From: Oscillospiraceae bacterium
Lineage (GTDB): Bacteria; Bacillota; Clostridia; Oscillospirales; Acutalibacteraceae
Assembly: GCA_031271865.1 (NCBI GenBank)
Contig: JAISUW010000060.1
Coordinates: 1-36,705 of the forward strand
Direction: 5' to 3'
Length of the DNA stretch: 36,705 bases
This document shows positions 1-8,346 of the stretch, in pieces; within the stretch, counting starts at the first letter, position 1, and every line of letters begins with the position of its first letter. The translations under genes were made by a program, and so were the position numbers. Under the pieces are notes generated by a model. That model was not told the DNA's origin, searched no databases, and saw only the letters and a program-made list of their open reading frames with translations.

Positions 1-271
1 CCCCAAACCCCCGCCCAGGGGCGCATCCCGCGGCGCCCCCGGGACCCCCCGCGACCGGGGGGGGCCCCCGCCCCCCCCGGGGGGGGGGCCGCGGGGGTGG
101 TAAATTCGCCGTATGTCCGGGTGGGGGGGGGTTGGCTTGGGGGGGGGGGGGCGGGGCCCCCCCCCCCCCCGCGGGGGGTCCCGGGGGCGCCGCGGGACGC
201 GCCGCCGGGCGGGGGGTTGGGGGCAGCACCCCCAAGGTGGGGGAACCGGGGAATCCTTTACTCCCATCCGG
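1..271. other. G/C-homopolymer-rich contig end, no credible gene
   Basis: The stretch consists largely of long runs of C or G (for example around 60-95, 121-175 and 200-240), unlike anything else in the window. The short open frames here encode only Gly/Pro/Arg-rich low-complexity peptides with no ribosome binding site. It is most likely a low-quality assembly end, possibly a badly resolved continuation of the tandem repeat that follows. I see no gene in it. Confidence 0.7.
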
Positions 272-345
272 GGGGCAGATCATGACCTTAGTGAAAACCC
301 TTTCATCCCAACCAGGGGCAGATCATGACCTAAGTGAAAACCCTT
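251..345. repeat. Degenerate 43-bp tandem repeat
   Basis: A 31-base block at 272-302 recurs at 315-345 with a single T/A difference, giving a period of 43 bases. Both blocks start GGGGCAGATCATGACC and end GTGAAAACCCTT. The 20 bases before the first block (251-270) resemble the 12-base linker and block end (CCCTTTCATCCCAACCA), suggesting a third, decayed copy upstream. The array lies between the low-quality contig end and the 3' end of the beta-galactosidase gene. Its role is unknown. Confidence 0.7.
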
Positions 346-392
346 AAATACCAACATTTAGGTAAGAACTATATAAAGAACCGGCCGCTGGC

Positions 393-3300
393 TCATTTGC
401 CGCGCAGCATAAACCCATAGCTGTACTTTCCGCCGCCCAGCTTATACGGCTCGTGGAGGGCGGCTCCGCCCGGCTCATCGCCGCCGACGCCTCGCTGCCA
501 ACCGTCAAGGTTCAGGTGGAGCATCCCGTCGGGTACGAGGTCATAGAGATGCGCCGCTTTGTCTAAGGCTTCCTGGCTCCAGCGATGCAGGGAGAAGTTG
601 AAAGCGCGGGACAGCTCCGTATCGGGGATATTGGCGGGATGGCTTCCTGTCCCCAGGCTCTCGGCGGTGAAACCGGTGCCGTCCGCTTTGGTGAGGGTGA
701 GGGTACGGATGTCCGTGCGGTTGCCGTTTTCCTGCGGGCGCATATAGCGATGCTCCAGCCCGTCAATAGGGAGAGTATACAATCCGATGGGCGAACCGGT
801 CTTGCGGTCGCAGTAATTCTCATTCGGTCCGCGGCCGTACCAAACGGCATCCGTGAAGTCCGCTGTCAGTTCGCAGCGGGCACCGACTTTGAGGAGCTGC
901 CCCGGCAGGAGCGTCCGCACACTGTAGCGCACCTCAACAGCACCGTCCGCATGGAAAGTGTATTCACTTGTGAAGCCCAGCTTATACGCTCCGGCTTTGC
1001 AGATGACTTTGACGGTGCCGGCCGCCGCGGATTCAATGGTCGGCTTGCCGTAAACAATGGACTTGGAGGCCTCGCGCCAGAGGTTCAGCGGATGCAGTCC
1101 CTTGAGCTTCGGATAAAAGTTCACCAGCCAGTAGTCATTGTCCGTCAGCGGCCGGAAGAAGTTCATACGCAGACCGCCGCCGGTCTCGGCAAATATATCC
1201 CCTCCCCCGAAGTCCAGAGAAACCAAGGCCCCGCCGCGCACCGCCGCTTGGAAGCCCTCGCCGTTGGTGAGTGTGATGATGCTGTCCGTCTGTTGGTAGT
1301 AGAGTTTCTGCTGCGGCGCAATGGCACTCTGTACGGCGGTTTTGGGCTTCAGGAGGAATTGGTCTTGGCGCAGTACCAAACCTTCCTCGCCCCAAGCCTC
1401 TTTCGCCGCGAGCGCAAAGCGGATAGTCAGGATTACTTCGCCCGGGTGTTCCATATACGCCGGGAGGGGCAGCGTCACAAGCTCTGTCTTGCCGGGGGCG
1501 ACAGAGAAGTTCTCCAACACGCCGGAAGCAAAGGGGATGCCGTCCTCCATGGTCTCCCATGTGATGCGGTAGTCCGACAAATCACGGAAGAGGTGTTTGT
1601 TCCAGATATGGACCGTGTGCGCCTGACGGTCATAGCCATGCGCCTCGAAGGGGGCGTAGACCTGCCGCACCTCATCATAGGAGGGATGCGGCTGCCGGTC
1701 GGCACCGATAATGCCGTTGGCGCAGTAGTAGTAGCTGGAGGCGTGGCGGTCGAGCGGATTGTCGGAGCCGTCGCCGAAGTCACCGCCATATAACCAAGCC
1801 GGTTGGGATTTATCCGTTGCCTTATCCGGCGGGATCAGTTGGCCGTCTTTGCCGCGGTAACGGCGGATGGACTGATCCACATAGTCCCAGATAAAGCCGC
1901 CGCACATGTGCGGGTAGCGCTCAAAGTCGCGGTTGTACTCTAAGAAGTTGCCGAGGCTGTTCTCCATGGCATGGGAGTATTCGCAGTATATAACAGGGTG
2001 CGTGGCGTAGACCTCCGCCGGGATTCCCTTGTTGTCTGCGGCCAAGGCATTGGCTATATTGTCATAGGGGCCCGGGACAAAGGCTTTCTTCTCCCGCAGG
2101 AGTTTGACCAAGCCTTGATTGGGATACATTCGGCTGATGAAGTCGGTCTGCGTATAGGTGCCGTCGCCCTCATAGTGAATCGGGCGGGAGGCATCCAAGT
2201 TCTTAATTGCCTTGTAGGCATAGGTGAACGCCGATCCTTGCCCCGCCTCGTTGCCCAAACTCCAGAAGCATACGCAGGCATGGCTGCGGTCACGCAAGAC
2301 CATTCGCTCTTGGCGGTCGACAACAGCGCCGCGCCACTGCGGGCTGTCGCCGGGGCAGTTCTTCTTTCGCACGCCGTGGCTCTCTACATCCGCCTCGTCC
2401 ATCACGTAGAAGCCCAACTCGTCCGCCAACGCGTACAAGAACGGATCGTCCGGATAATGGCTGGTGCGGATGGCATTGATGTTGGCGCGCTTCATCAAGT
2501 ATAAGTCCTGATAATACCGCTCTTTCGGGACAGCCCAGCCGGTATCGGGGTCAAAGTCATGGCGGTTCACACCCCTGATGACCGCGCGGCGGCCGTTGAC
2601 CTTTAGGATATTGCCGTCAATCTCCACGCGGCGGAAACCGATGCGGATTTGCCGCAAATCTACGACCTGCCCATCTACAAGCATCCGGAGTTCCAAATTG
2701 TACAAATGCGGTGTTTCCGCACTCCACGGGAGGATGCCCGGGAAGGTCAGCGGTCCGGTCTGCACACTGTCCGTGCCGAGAAGCCCTTCGGCTATCGGTT
2801 CACCGTCCAGTGTCGCTTCTATGGTGTACAGCACGCCCGCCGGGTTGTGCGGCCAAACGGAGAGGTTCAGCACGCCCGTCCTATAGTCATCGGCAAGGCT
2901 CGTGTCGGCAAAGAAGTCATAGATATGCACCGGGTGGAAAGCAACCAGGTACACATCACGGTAGATTCCGGAGAAGTACCACATATCCTGATCTTCCAGA
3001 TAGTAGCCGGTCGAGAACATATAGACGATCGCTTCCACCGTGTTCTCACCGGCTTGCAGGAAATCCGTAATATCAAACTCATGCGGTGTCATGCTCCCCT
3101 CGGAGTAGCCGGCGCGGCGGTGGTTGACATAGACCTCCAAAGCGCTTTTGGCCGCCCCGAAGTGCAGGATAATCCGCTTGCCGTCCCAATCTGCAGGAAG
3201 CTGAAATGTGCGGCGGAATATGCCGGCTTTGTTGTATTCGTCATATACGGTCGGAATCTCCTCTTTCCTATTGCTGACGGCCTTACAGTTCACATCCGCA

Positions 3301-3557
3301 GAAAGGTAGAACGGTTCCGTGTCCCCTTGCAACTGCCACAAGCCCTGCTCCGGTACCGTGCGCGTCACCCAATTGCCGTTGGGTGCAGCCCAGTATTCCA
3401 TATGGTCGGTGACAGGCACCGGCAGAAGCTGAAACGCCCATTCCCCATTCAGAGAAAGTGTACAGCCCCCCTCCGGACCGAAAGGCAATGCAAGGTTCCT
3501 GCCGGGCAATTTGTTTTCGGCAATCATGTAAGGGTCTTTATATGGCGGTAATGGCAT
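393..3557 (-). CDS. lacZ: Glycoside hydrolase family 2 beta-galactosidase (LacZ type)
   Basis: A 1054-residue protein of the size and domain order of LacZ. It hydrolyses terminal beta-D-galactosides such as lactose or host-glycan galactose. The N-terminal sugar-binding domain contains the GEWAF motif. The central TIM barrel has RGVNRHDFDP and the family signature NAIRTSHYPDDPF. The acid/base glutamate is E437 in SLGNEAGQG and the nucleophile is E526 in YCEYSHAMENS. The C-terminal small-chain domain has WYGRGPNENY. No signal peptide is visible, so it is probably cytoplasmic. The ATG is preceded by GAAGGAAGG at a good distance. It lies 39 bases after the phosphatase-like gene and may be co-transcribed with it. 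No clear terminator is seen before the repeat region. The natural substrate cannot be told from sequence. Confidence 0.96.
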   Translation of the reverse strand: MPLPPYKDPYMIAENKLPGRNLALPFGPEGGCTLSLNGEWAFQLLPVPVTDHMEYWAAPNGNWVTRTVPEQGLWQLQGDTEPFYLSADVNCKAVSNRKEEIPTVYDEYNKAGIFRRTFQLPADWDGKRIILHFGAAKSALEVYVNHRRAGYSEGSMTPHEFDITDFLQAGENTVEAIVYMFSTGYYLEDQDMWYFSGIYRDVYLVAFHPVHIYDFFADTSLADDYRTGVLNLSVWPHNPAGVLYTIEATLDGEPIAEGLLGTDSVQTGPLTFPGILPWSAETPHLYNLELRMLVDGQVVDLRQIRIGFRRVEIDGNILKVNGRRAVIRGVNRHDFDPDTGWAVPKERYYQDLYLMKRANINAIRTSHYPDDPFLYALADELGFYVMDEADVESHGVRKKNCPGDSPQWRGAVVDRQERMVLRDRSHACVCFWSLGNEAGQGSAFTYAYKAIKNLDASRPIHYEGDGTYTQTDFISRMYPNQGLVKLLREKKAFVPGPYDNIANALAADNKGIPAEVYATHPVIYCEYSHAMENSLGNFLEYNRDFERYPHMCGGFIWDYVDQSIRRYRGKDGQLIPPDKATDKSQPAWLYGGDFGDGSDNPLDRHASSYYYCANGIIGADRQPHPSYDEVRQVYAPFEAHGYDRQAHTVHIWNKHLFRDLSDYRITWETMEDGIPFASGVLENFSVAPGKTELVTLPLPAYMEHPGEVILTIRFALAAKEAWGEEGLVLRQDQFLLKPKTAVQSAIAPQQKLYYQQTDSIITLTNGEGFQAAVRGGALVSLDFGGGDIFAETGGGLRMNFFRPLTDNDYWLVNFYPKLKGLHPLNLWREASKSIVYGKPTIESAAAGTVKVICKAGAYKLGFTSEYTFHADGAVEVRYSVRTLLPGQLLKVGARCELTADFTDAVWYGRGPNENYCDRKTGSPIGLYTLPIDGLEHRYMRPQENGNRTDIRTLTLTKADGTGFTAESLGTGSHPANIPDTELSRAFNFSLHRWSQEALDKAAHLYDLVPDGMLHLNLDGWQRGVGGDEPGGAALHEPYKLGGGKYSYGFMLRGK

Positions 3558-3596
3558 GGGAGTACCTTCCTTCTGTGCTGCTGCGGCAGCATATTC

Positions 3597-4454
3597 TTAT
3601 GCAGCTATAGCTGCATACATATGGCAGACAATCATATCCTCCGCCTGATCCAGCCCATGCGAGCCGCAGCCGCCGTCGATTTCATGGCAGCCATGGTCCG
3701 GGCAGAAGCCTATGAGTGCGGTATGACCGATCCAATACTTCTGAACCGAATGCCGCAGAGCGGCGTACCTTTCGGCGTTTTGCCGCAGAACGGCAAGGCT
3801 TTCCGGTGCTTCGGGACCGTACTTATGCATGGTACTGTCATACGTAGCATCATATACGGTGATTAGGTCGTAGGCGTCTTCGGCAATGAGCTTGTGTGCC
3901 GCAGCCATGACCTCTTGAGTAGTGGGATAGATATAATAATCCATATCCCGCTTGAGAAAGATTTTGGATATGCTGTCCCCCTCCGTGGAAACGATAGCGG
4001 GTTTCAGCCCCGCCTTGAGGCAGGCATCAAAGAGGGTCTCCGTTTTTAAGACGGGCTTGGTATAGGTCTGTATGCCGTGCACCTTCGGCATAGCGCCCGT
4101 ATACATGGAGGCAAAGCACACCGGGGTCACGCTCGGCATGACAGAGCGCAGCGGAAGTATGCAGTCCGCAGCGGCGGCTGCCTCGGCCAGCAGCTCCGGG
4201 TACTTCTCCCAAAGCCACCAAGCCACAGCGTCCGGGTTATAGAGCAGCACGCGGTCGGGCTTTTTCTCACCGAAGAACTGCAGCACTTCCCGGGCGGGGG
4301 CGGTGGCGCACTGTTTCGGCTCTTTGATACCCAACAGGCGGCACACGGTCGGTGTCACATGGGTAATTGCCGTAACCGGATACGCCGGGTTCTCGCTTTC
4401 CCCCCGAAGCGTCTGCACGGTACTCTTCACAAAATCAGTCAGTTTCCCTGCCAT
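3597..4454 (-). CDS. Alkaline phosphatase superfamily phosphodiesterase/phosphatase-like protein
   Basis: A 285-residue hydrolase with the metal-site layout of the nucleotide pyrophosphatase/alkaline phosphatase superfamily. The likely nucleophile is T110 in PSVTPVCFASMYTG, followed by PKVHGI. Metal ligands are D206 and H210 in YDSTMH, D253-H254 in PDHG, and H266 in GSHG. The usual N-terminal metal aspartate should lie near residues 70-75, where LLYNPD is seen, so D75 is a candidate. It has no signal peptide or membrane segment, so it is probably cytoplasmic. It precedes lacZ on the same strand. The substrate is unknown; a phosphodiester, phosphonate or sugar phosphate is possible. Its last codons form a 20-bp perfect palindrome. 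Confidence 0.75.
   Translation of the reverse strand: MAGKLTDFVKSTVQTLRGESENPAYPVTAITHVTPTVCRLLGIKEPKQCATAPAREVLQFFGEKKPDRVLLYNPDAVAWWLWEKYPELLAEAAAAADCILPLRSVMPSVTPVCFASMYTGAMPKVHGIQTYTKPVLKTETLFDACLKAGLKPAIVSTEGDSISKIFLKRDMDYYIYPTTQEVMAAAHKLIAEDAYDLITVYDATYDSTMHKYGPEAPESLAVLRQNAERYAALRHSVQKYWIGHTALIGFCPDHGCHEIDGGCGSHGLDQAEDMIVCHMYAAIAA
3598..3617. repeat. 20-bp perfect palindrome at gene end
   Basis: TATGCAGCTATAGCTGCATA is its own reverse complement. It encodes the C-terminal YAAIAA of the phosphatase-like protein and sits directly before the lacZ leader. It could act as an attenuating hairpin or a protein-binding site, but no T-tract follows on either strand. Confidence 0.6.
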
Positions 4455-4570
4455 AACAGTATTCCGTTCTGCTTGAATTTTTTGAGGTCTATGCGGTTAT
4501 TATATCCCTTTTGGGCGCAAAAGTCAAGGAAAACCCATACAACACACCGGCGCGGCGATCTGCCCCGTAA

Positions 4571-4596
4571 CAAGAAAGGGCGGCAGTATGCCGCCC
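4571..4596 (-). terminator. Rho-independent terminator after the Gfo/Idh/MocA gene
   Basis: Read on the minus strand, GGGCGGCA and TGCCGCCC form an 8-bp perfect stem with a 3-base loop (4578-4596), followed by TTTCTTG. It lies 20 bases past the oxidoreductase stop codon and separates that gene from the downstream phosphatase-like gene. Confidence 0.75.
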
Positions 4597-4616
4597 CAAA
4601 GGTAAAGCCGGAAAAA

Positions 4617-5738
4617 TCAAACCGCCGGAATCTCTATCTTTATCTCCGCTTGCTCGCGGGCGGAGGTGAGGATGCCGCTGACGATTGCTTGGTTATAAAT
4701 AATCTCACTCGTCGGGATGGGTGCCGGACCGTTCGTTTGGACGGCAGTCACGAAGGCCTTCACTTTCTCAAAGAACAAATCCACATCGCGGGTAGAGAAG
4801 TGAATGGGCGTTTCCGTCGGGTCGCCGAAAGCATCGTGGTAGAGTGTCAAGCCGCCGACACGCCCGTCCCAGGCGCCGCTTCCGCTGGGCTGTACTTTGA
4901 GACCGGCTTTGTCGCCCAAGAAAAATGTCGGACCCATGGTATCCAAGTGCATGGCCCATGACATACGGAAGTCCAGCGTAATGCCGCCCTCCAAACGAAT
5001 CAGTGCCACGGCAAAATCATCCACATCAAAGCGGGCGGCCTCGGAATAGAGCTTGGGGTTGGTGCCGAACAAATCAAACTTAGAGGCGGACACGGTCAGC
5101 GGCTTCGGGTAGCCCAAAGAGTTGAGCGGCATATCCAGACCATAGCAGCCGATGTCGCCCAACGCCCCCATGCCGGCCGTTTTCTCTTCAATGAATGTGT
5201 TCCCGGGGATGCCCCTGCGGCGACCGCCGCCGGTTTGGACATAGTAAATCTGCCCCAGTTCACCGGACTGCACGATTTCCTTTATCTTCTTACTGTTCGG
5301 GTCGTAGCGCGGCTGGAAGCCCACGGAAACAATCTTGCCGGCTTTCTTTTCTGCACGGAGTATGGCTGCCGCTTCCTCCATGGTGACGCACATTGGCTTC
5401 TCCAAGAGAACAGGCAACCCCGCCTCCAGGGCCGCGATGGTCAGCTCCGCATGAGAAGTGTTATATGCACAGACACTGACGGCATCGAGTTCCACAGACT
5501 TCAGGAGTTCCTCTGCGGAGTCAAACGCGAGTGCCTCCGGTTCGCCGAGTTGATCCAAGCGTTTGCGCGCCTTGCCTTTGATGATGTCTGCCCCTGCGAC
5601 AACTTTCGCGTCCTCGGGCATTTTCTGATAGCTGCGAATGTGTGCGCCGGCAATCCCGCCGACACCGAGTATGCCGATGCGAAGCGGCTTTTTCTCTTCG
5701 GTCTCCGGCACTATGCCGGCTTTCTTTGCTGCTGCCAT
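4617..5738 (-). CDS. Gfo/Idh/MocA family NAD(P)-dependent oxidoreductase
   Basis: A 373-residue dehydrogenase of the glucose-fructose oxidoreductase / inositol dehydrogenase family. The N-terminal Rossmann fold has GVGGIAG at residues 25-31, and the conserved EKP motif is at 113-115 (LLEKPMCV). The C-terminal half is the beta-sheet substrate domain, with GDIGCYGLD in the place of the catalytic region. Members oxidise or reduce sugars, inositols or sugar acids; the substrate here cannot be assigned. AGGAGG lies 9 bases before the ATG. A near-consensus promoter upstream and a terminator downstream indicate a single-gene transcript. Being next to beta-galactosidase suggests a sugar role, but this is inference. 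Confidence 0.9.
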   Translation of the reverse strand: MAAAKKAGIVPETEEKKPLRIGILGVGGIAGAHIRSYQKMPEDAKVVAGADIIKGKARKRLDQLGEPEALAFDSAEELLKSVELDAVSVCAYNTSHAELTIAALEAGLPVLLEKPMCVTMEEAAAILRAEKKAGKIVSVGFQPRYDPNSKKIKEIVQSGELGQIYYVQTGGGRRRGIPGNTFIEEKTAGMGALGDIGCYGLDMPLNSLGYPKPLTVSASKFDLFGTNPKLYSEAARFDVDDFAVALIRLEGGITLDFRMSWAMHLDTMGPTFFLGDKAGLKVQPSGSGAWDGRVGGLTLYHDAFGDPTETPIHFSTRDVDLFFEKVKAFVTAVQTNGPAPIPTSEIIYNQAIVSGILTSAREQAEIKIEIPAV

Positions 5739-5795
5739 GCGGGGAATCCTCCTGTATTCTGTTTTGCATCACGTATTAGAATGTACGCATAGCGT

Positions 5796-5824
5796 ATTAT
5801 ACCACACCTTTCGGAAATAGGCAA
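5796..5824 (-). promoter_or_regulatory. Sigma-A promoter for the Gfo/Idh/MocA gene
   Basis: On the minus strand TTGCCT (5824-5819) and TATAAT (5801-5796) are 17 bp apart. The -10 hexamer is perfect, and the start site should fall about 50 bases before the ATG at 5738. Confidence 0.8.
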
Positions 5825-5846
5825 GTGCGAATTTCGGCTCCACTTC

Positions 5847-5883
5847 TTGCCTCTTGCTTCTTGAAGGTTAAATTGCCTCTTGC
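5847..5883. repeat. Two direct copies of TTGCCTCTTGC between divergent promoters
   Basis: TTGCCTCTTGC occurs at 5847-5857 and 5873-5883. The same 11-mer forms hairpin arms in the terminators at 12263 and 23532. The second copy overlaps the -35 region of the plus-strand promoter. Confidence 0.6.
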
Positions 5884-5908
5884 GTTTGGATACGGATTGT
5901 GTTATAAT
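5880..5908 (+). promoter_or_regulatory. Sigma-A promoter for the yhhN-rnf transcript
   Basis: TTGCGT (5880-5885) and TATAAT (5903-5908) are separated by 17 bp. The reading frame downstream stays open through this promoter, so a start inside it can be excluded. Transcription should begin near 5915, which leaves ATG 5928 or 5946 as real starts. Confidence 0.8.
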
Positions 5909-5945
5909 ACACTATGACAGATATGAAATGAAAGAAGTGTGCACC

Positions 5946-6686
5946 ATGCAGGATGCCTCCTTAATCAGTTTGCCGTTGGCGCAGTTTGTCTCGCCTTGGA
6001 CCGCAGTATTTACAACCGTACTCGGTCTCCTTGCCCTCATACCATATATATATATGCGGTGCAAAGGTGCCTCCCCGAAAGCGCTCTTGCTGAAGACGAC
6101 CGTTTCCGTTTTCTTTCTGCTGACCTGTACCGGTGCTTCCCTCGCAGGGAGCAACAGCCTCTTTCTCTGCGCGGGTATCATGATGGGTCTGGTCTTCGGT
6201 CTCCTCGGCGATATATACTTGGATCAGAAAGATATGTACCCGGCGCACCATGATACCTACGTGTTCACGGGCTTTACCGTGTTCCTCATCGGGCACCTCT
6301 TCTATTCGGCGGGTCTGCTCACTGCCTATAAACCCGCGCTGCAGTGGATTGGTCTCGCCGCAGGCTTAAGTCTGCTCGTGTCCGTGGCGACTGCTTTCGC
6401 CGAAAAGCCGCTCAAGATGAACTTCGGCAAGTTCAAGACCATCACCATCGTTTACGGTTTCTTCCTCTCCATGACTATGAACCTCGCTTTCGTTGTATAC
6501 TTCACTTGCGGGAAACCGCGGCAGGCTCTCGTCATGGCTCTGGGAGCCTTGGCTTTCTGGCTCTCCGACCTTGTCCTTTCCGGCACGTACTTCGGGGAGG
6601 GAAAGAATCGGCCCGTGGATATTATTTCTAATTACGTGCTGTATTATGGGGCGCAGTTTGCTATCGCGCTGTCGCTTGTGTTTTAG
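5946..6686 (+). CDS. YhhN/TMEM86-family membrane protein (putative lysoplasmalogenase)
   Basis: A polytopic membrane protein of 246 residues with about eight hydrophobic helices. The family pattern is clear: GLVFGLLGDIYL, then GHLFYSAGLL, LAFWLSDLVLS with its polar SD pair, and a terminal YYGAQFAIALS. Characterised relatives cleave the vinyl-ether bond of lysoplasmalogens. That fits an anaerobe, since plasmalogens are made by many anaerobic clostridia. I chose the ATG at 5946, with AAAGAAG upstream; the in-frame ATG at 5928 is possible, and earlier starts fall inside the promoter. It is the first gene of the transcript that continues 68 bases later into rnfD, where rnfC would be expected. Confidence 0.8.
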   Translation: MQDASLISLPLAQFVSPWTAVFTTVLGLLALIPYIYMRCKGASPKALLLKTTVSVFFLLTCTGASLAGSNSLFLCAGIMMGLVFGLLGDIYLDQKDMYPAHHDTYVFTGFTVFLIGHLFYSAGLLTAYKPALQWIGLAAGLSLLVSVATAFAEKPLKMNFGKFKTITIVYGFFLSMTMNLAFVVYFTCGKPRQALVMALGALAFWLSDLVLSGTYFGEGKNRPVDIISNYVLYYGAQFAIALSLVF

Positions 6687-6754
6687 CGCCATTCGGCGCA
6701 CAGGATGCCGTACGGTGTCCGCCCCCAACAAAACAAAAGCAGGTACACAAACCC

Positions 6755-7783
6755 ATGGAAGAAAACCTCGTCTTAGTCACGGCCTCGCCCCATGTCCGCG
6801 CCAAACGGACAACCCGGGGAATCATGCTGGATGTGCTGATAGCGCTTCTGCCGGCACTTTTTGCAGCCGGGTGGCATTTCGGCTGGCGTGCCGGTCTGGT
6901 ATGTGCTGTCAGCGTAGGATCGTGCGTACTGCTGGAGTACATCTCCCGCAAGGTCATGAAGCGGGAGAATACCATCGGCGACCTCTCGGCTATAGTCACG
7001 GGATTGCTCTTGGCATTCAACCTGCCTGCAACCTTACCGCTGTGGATGGTGCCGATCGGCGCGGCAGCCGCGATCGTTGTCACCAAACAGATGTTCGGCG
7101 GATTGGGACAGAATTTTGCGAACCCGGCGATTGTCGGGCGCATTGTGCTGATGCTCTCTTTCACGACGGCGATGACCTCTTTCCCAAAGGCCGGTGCATG
7201 GCTTACAGAGGGAGCGGATGCTGTTGCGAGTGCCACGCCGATGAAAGAAATCGGCACCCTCGCAAAGACAGCGGCAGTCGACGGCAGCTTTGCTCCGCAG
7301 AGCTTGCCTACGCTCTTGCAGATGTTCCTTGGGGAGCGCGGCGGTTCCTTGGGGGAGACCTGTGGCGCGGCGTTGCTGTTGGGTTTCGTTTATCTGCTGC
7401 TTCGCAAGGTCGTCAACCCGCTGATACCCTGCTGTTTTGTGGGGACGGTGTTCTTGGGTTCGCTGCTCTACAGCGGCAATTTGGAGCTGGCGGTGTATGA
7501 GGTTCTCGGCGGCGGACTGCTCCTCGGGGCAATCTTCATGGCGACGGACTATGTGACCTCTCCGATACACTGGAAAGGCCGCATCGTGTTTGGCGTCGGC
7601 TGCGGACTGATTACGGTAGTGATACGCTTCTTCGGCAATATGCCGGAGGGCGTGAGTTTCGCCATCCTGCTGATGAATCTGCTCTCGCCGCTGATTGAGA
7701 ATCTGACCGCCCCTAAGGCATTCGGCGAAAAGGAATACTATGCGCTGGAGGCACAGCGGGAAGATGGGAAGGAGAAGGCATGA
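6755..7783 (+). CDS. rnfD: Rnf complex subunit D
   Basis: A 342-residue integral membrane subunit of the Rnf ferredoxin:NAD+ oxidoreductase, which pumps Na+ or H+ while passing electrons from reduced ferredoxin to NAD+. The N-terminus has the family's SPHVRAKRTTRGIM before the first helix; many membrane segments follow. The covalent-flavin site is DAVASATPM, with T161 as the predicted FMN-phosphothreonine. NFANPAIVGR is also characteristic. It overlaps rnfG by four bases (ATGA). The upstream gene is YhhN-like and not rnfC. The 68-base gap before it holds small GC hairpins but no promoter I can recognise. Confidence 0.95.
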   Translation: MEENLVLVTASPHVRAKRTTRGIMLDVLIALLPALFAAGWHFGWRAGLVCAVSVGSCVLLEYISRKVMKRENTIGDLSAIVTGLLLAFNLPATLPLWMVPIGAAAAIVVTKQMFGGLGQNFANPAIVGRIVLMLSFTTAMTSFPKAGAWLTEGADAVASATPMKEIGTLAKTAAVDGSFAPQSLPTLLQMFLGERGGSLGETCGAALLLGFVYLLLRKVVNPLIPCCFVGTVFLGSLLYSGNLELAVYEVLGGGLLLGAIFMATDYVTSPIHWKGRIVFGVGCGLITVVIRFFGNMPEGVSFAILLMNLLSPLIENLTAPKAFGEKEYYALEAQREDGKEKA

Positions 7784-8343
7784 GCAAGAATGTGAAGGCG
7801 ATTTTGCTTCCTGCGGTTGTTCTGACTGCCATTTGCATCGTCTGCGCGGCGGCATTGGGCGGGGTGAAACTCTTGACGCAGGATAAGATAGCCGAACAGG
7901 CGGCAGCCGCCTCCAATGAAGCAATGGCGGCGCTCTTCCCCGGGGCGTCGTTTTCAGACAGCCTGCCCCCGGGCACCGGCACCAAAGACCCTGACGGTTT
8001 GACCTTTGCTGCGCTGCAAGACGGTGCAGGGATAGGCTATGCGGTTACAAGCGCCGCCAAGGGCTACGGCGGTGACATCCAAGTGATGGTAGGCTTCGAT
8101 ACCGCCTTGCGCGTGACGAAAGTCATTGTCCTCGACGCCTCCAATGAGACCCCGGGCTTAGGGCAGAATGTTGTGAAAGCAGAGTGGCTCAGCCAATTCG
8201 CCGGCACGGACACAAGCATGGCTTATGACGAGGTGGATGCCGTTGCCAGCGCCACCTATTCCAGCAAGGGCATATACAACGCCGTGATTGCTGCCGGCGA
8301 ACACCTCGCGGCACTTATCGGAGAGAACGGAGGCGGGAACTGA
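7780..8343 (+). CDS. rnfG: Rnf complex subunit G, FMN-binding
   Basis: A 187-residue subunit with one N-terminal membrane helix (about residues 5-27) and an extracytoplasmic FMN-binding domain. The flavinylation motif is DAVASATYSS, with T159 as the predicted covalent FMN attachment site. NETPGLGQNV matches the family's conserved ETPGLG segment. The start codon overlaps the rnfD stop and has GGAAGGAGAAGG upstream, so the two are translationally coupled. The flavin transferase ApbE needed for maturation is not in this window. Confidence 0.95.
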   Translation: MSKNVKAILLPAVVLTAICIVCAAALGGVKLLTQDKIAEQAAAASNEAMAALFPGASFSDSLPPGTGTKDPDGLTFAALQDGAGIGYAVTSAAKGYGGDIQVMVGFDTALRVTKVIVLDASNETPGLGQNVVKAEWLSQFAGTDTSMAYDEVDAVASATYSSKGIYNAVIAAGEHLAALIGENGGGN

Positions 8344-8346
8344 GCT

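Noticed and set aside
272-345. Possible CRISPR array in the repeat at the left end
   Set aside because: Only two clear copies, linkers of 12 bases are too short for spacers, and no cas genes are present.
585-1793. 402-codon plus-strand open frame
   Set aside because: It lies wholly antisense to lacZ, whose catalytic motifs are intact. It is a GC-rich shadow frame without a family pattern.
5880-5945. Upstream TTG start for the YhhN-like gene
   Set aside because: The TTG is part of the -35 box of a good promoter, so it cannot be in the transcript.
5946-6686. Idea that the gene before rnfD is a divergent rnfC
   Set aside because: It is a short polytopic membrane protein with YhhN motifs and has no Fe-S cysteine sets or NAD/FMN-binding domain.
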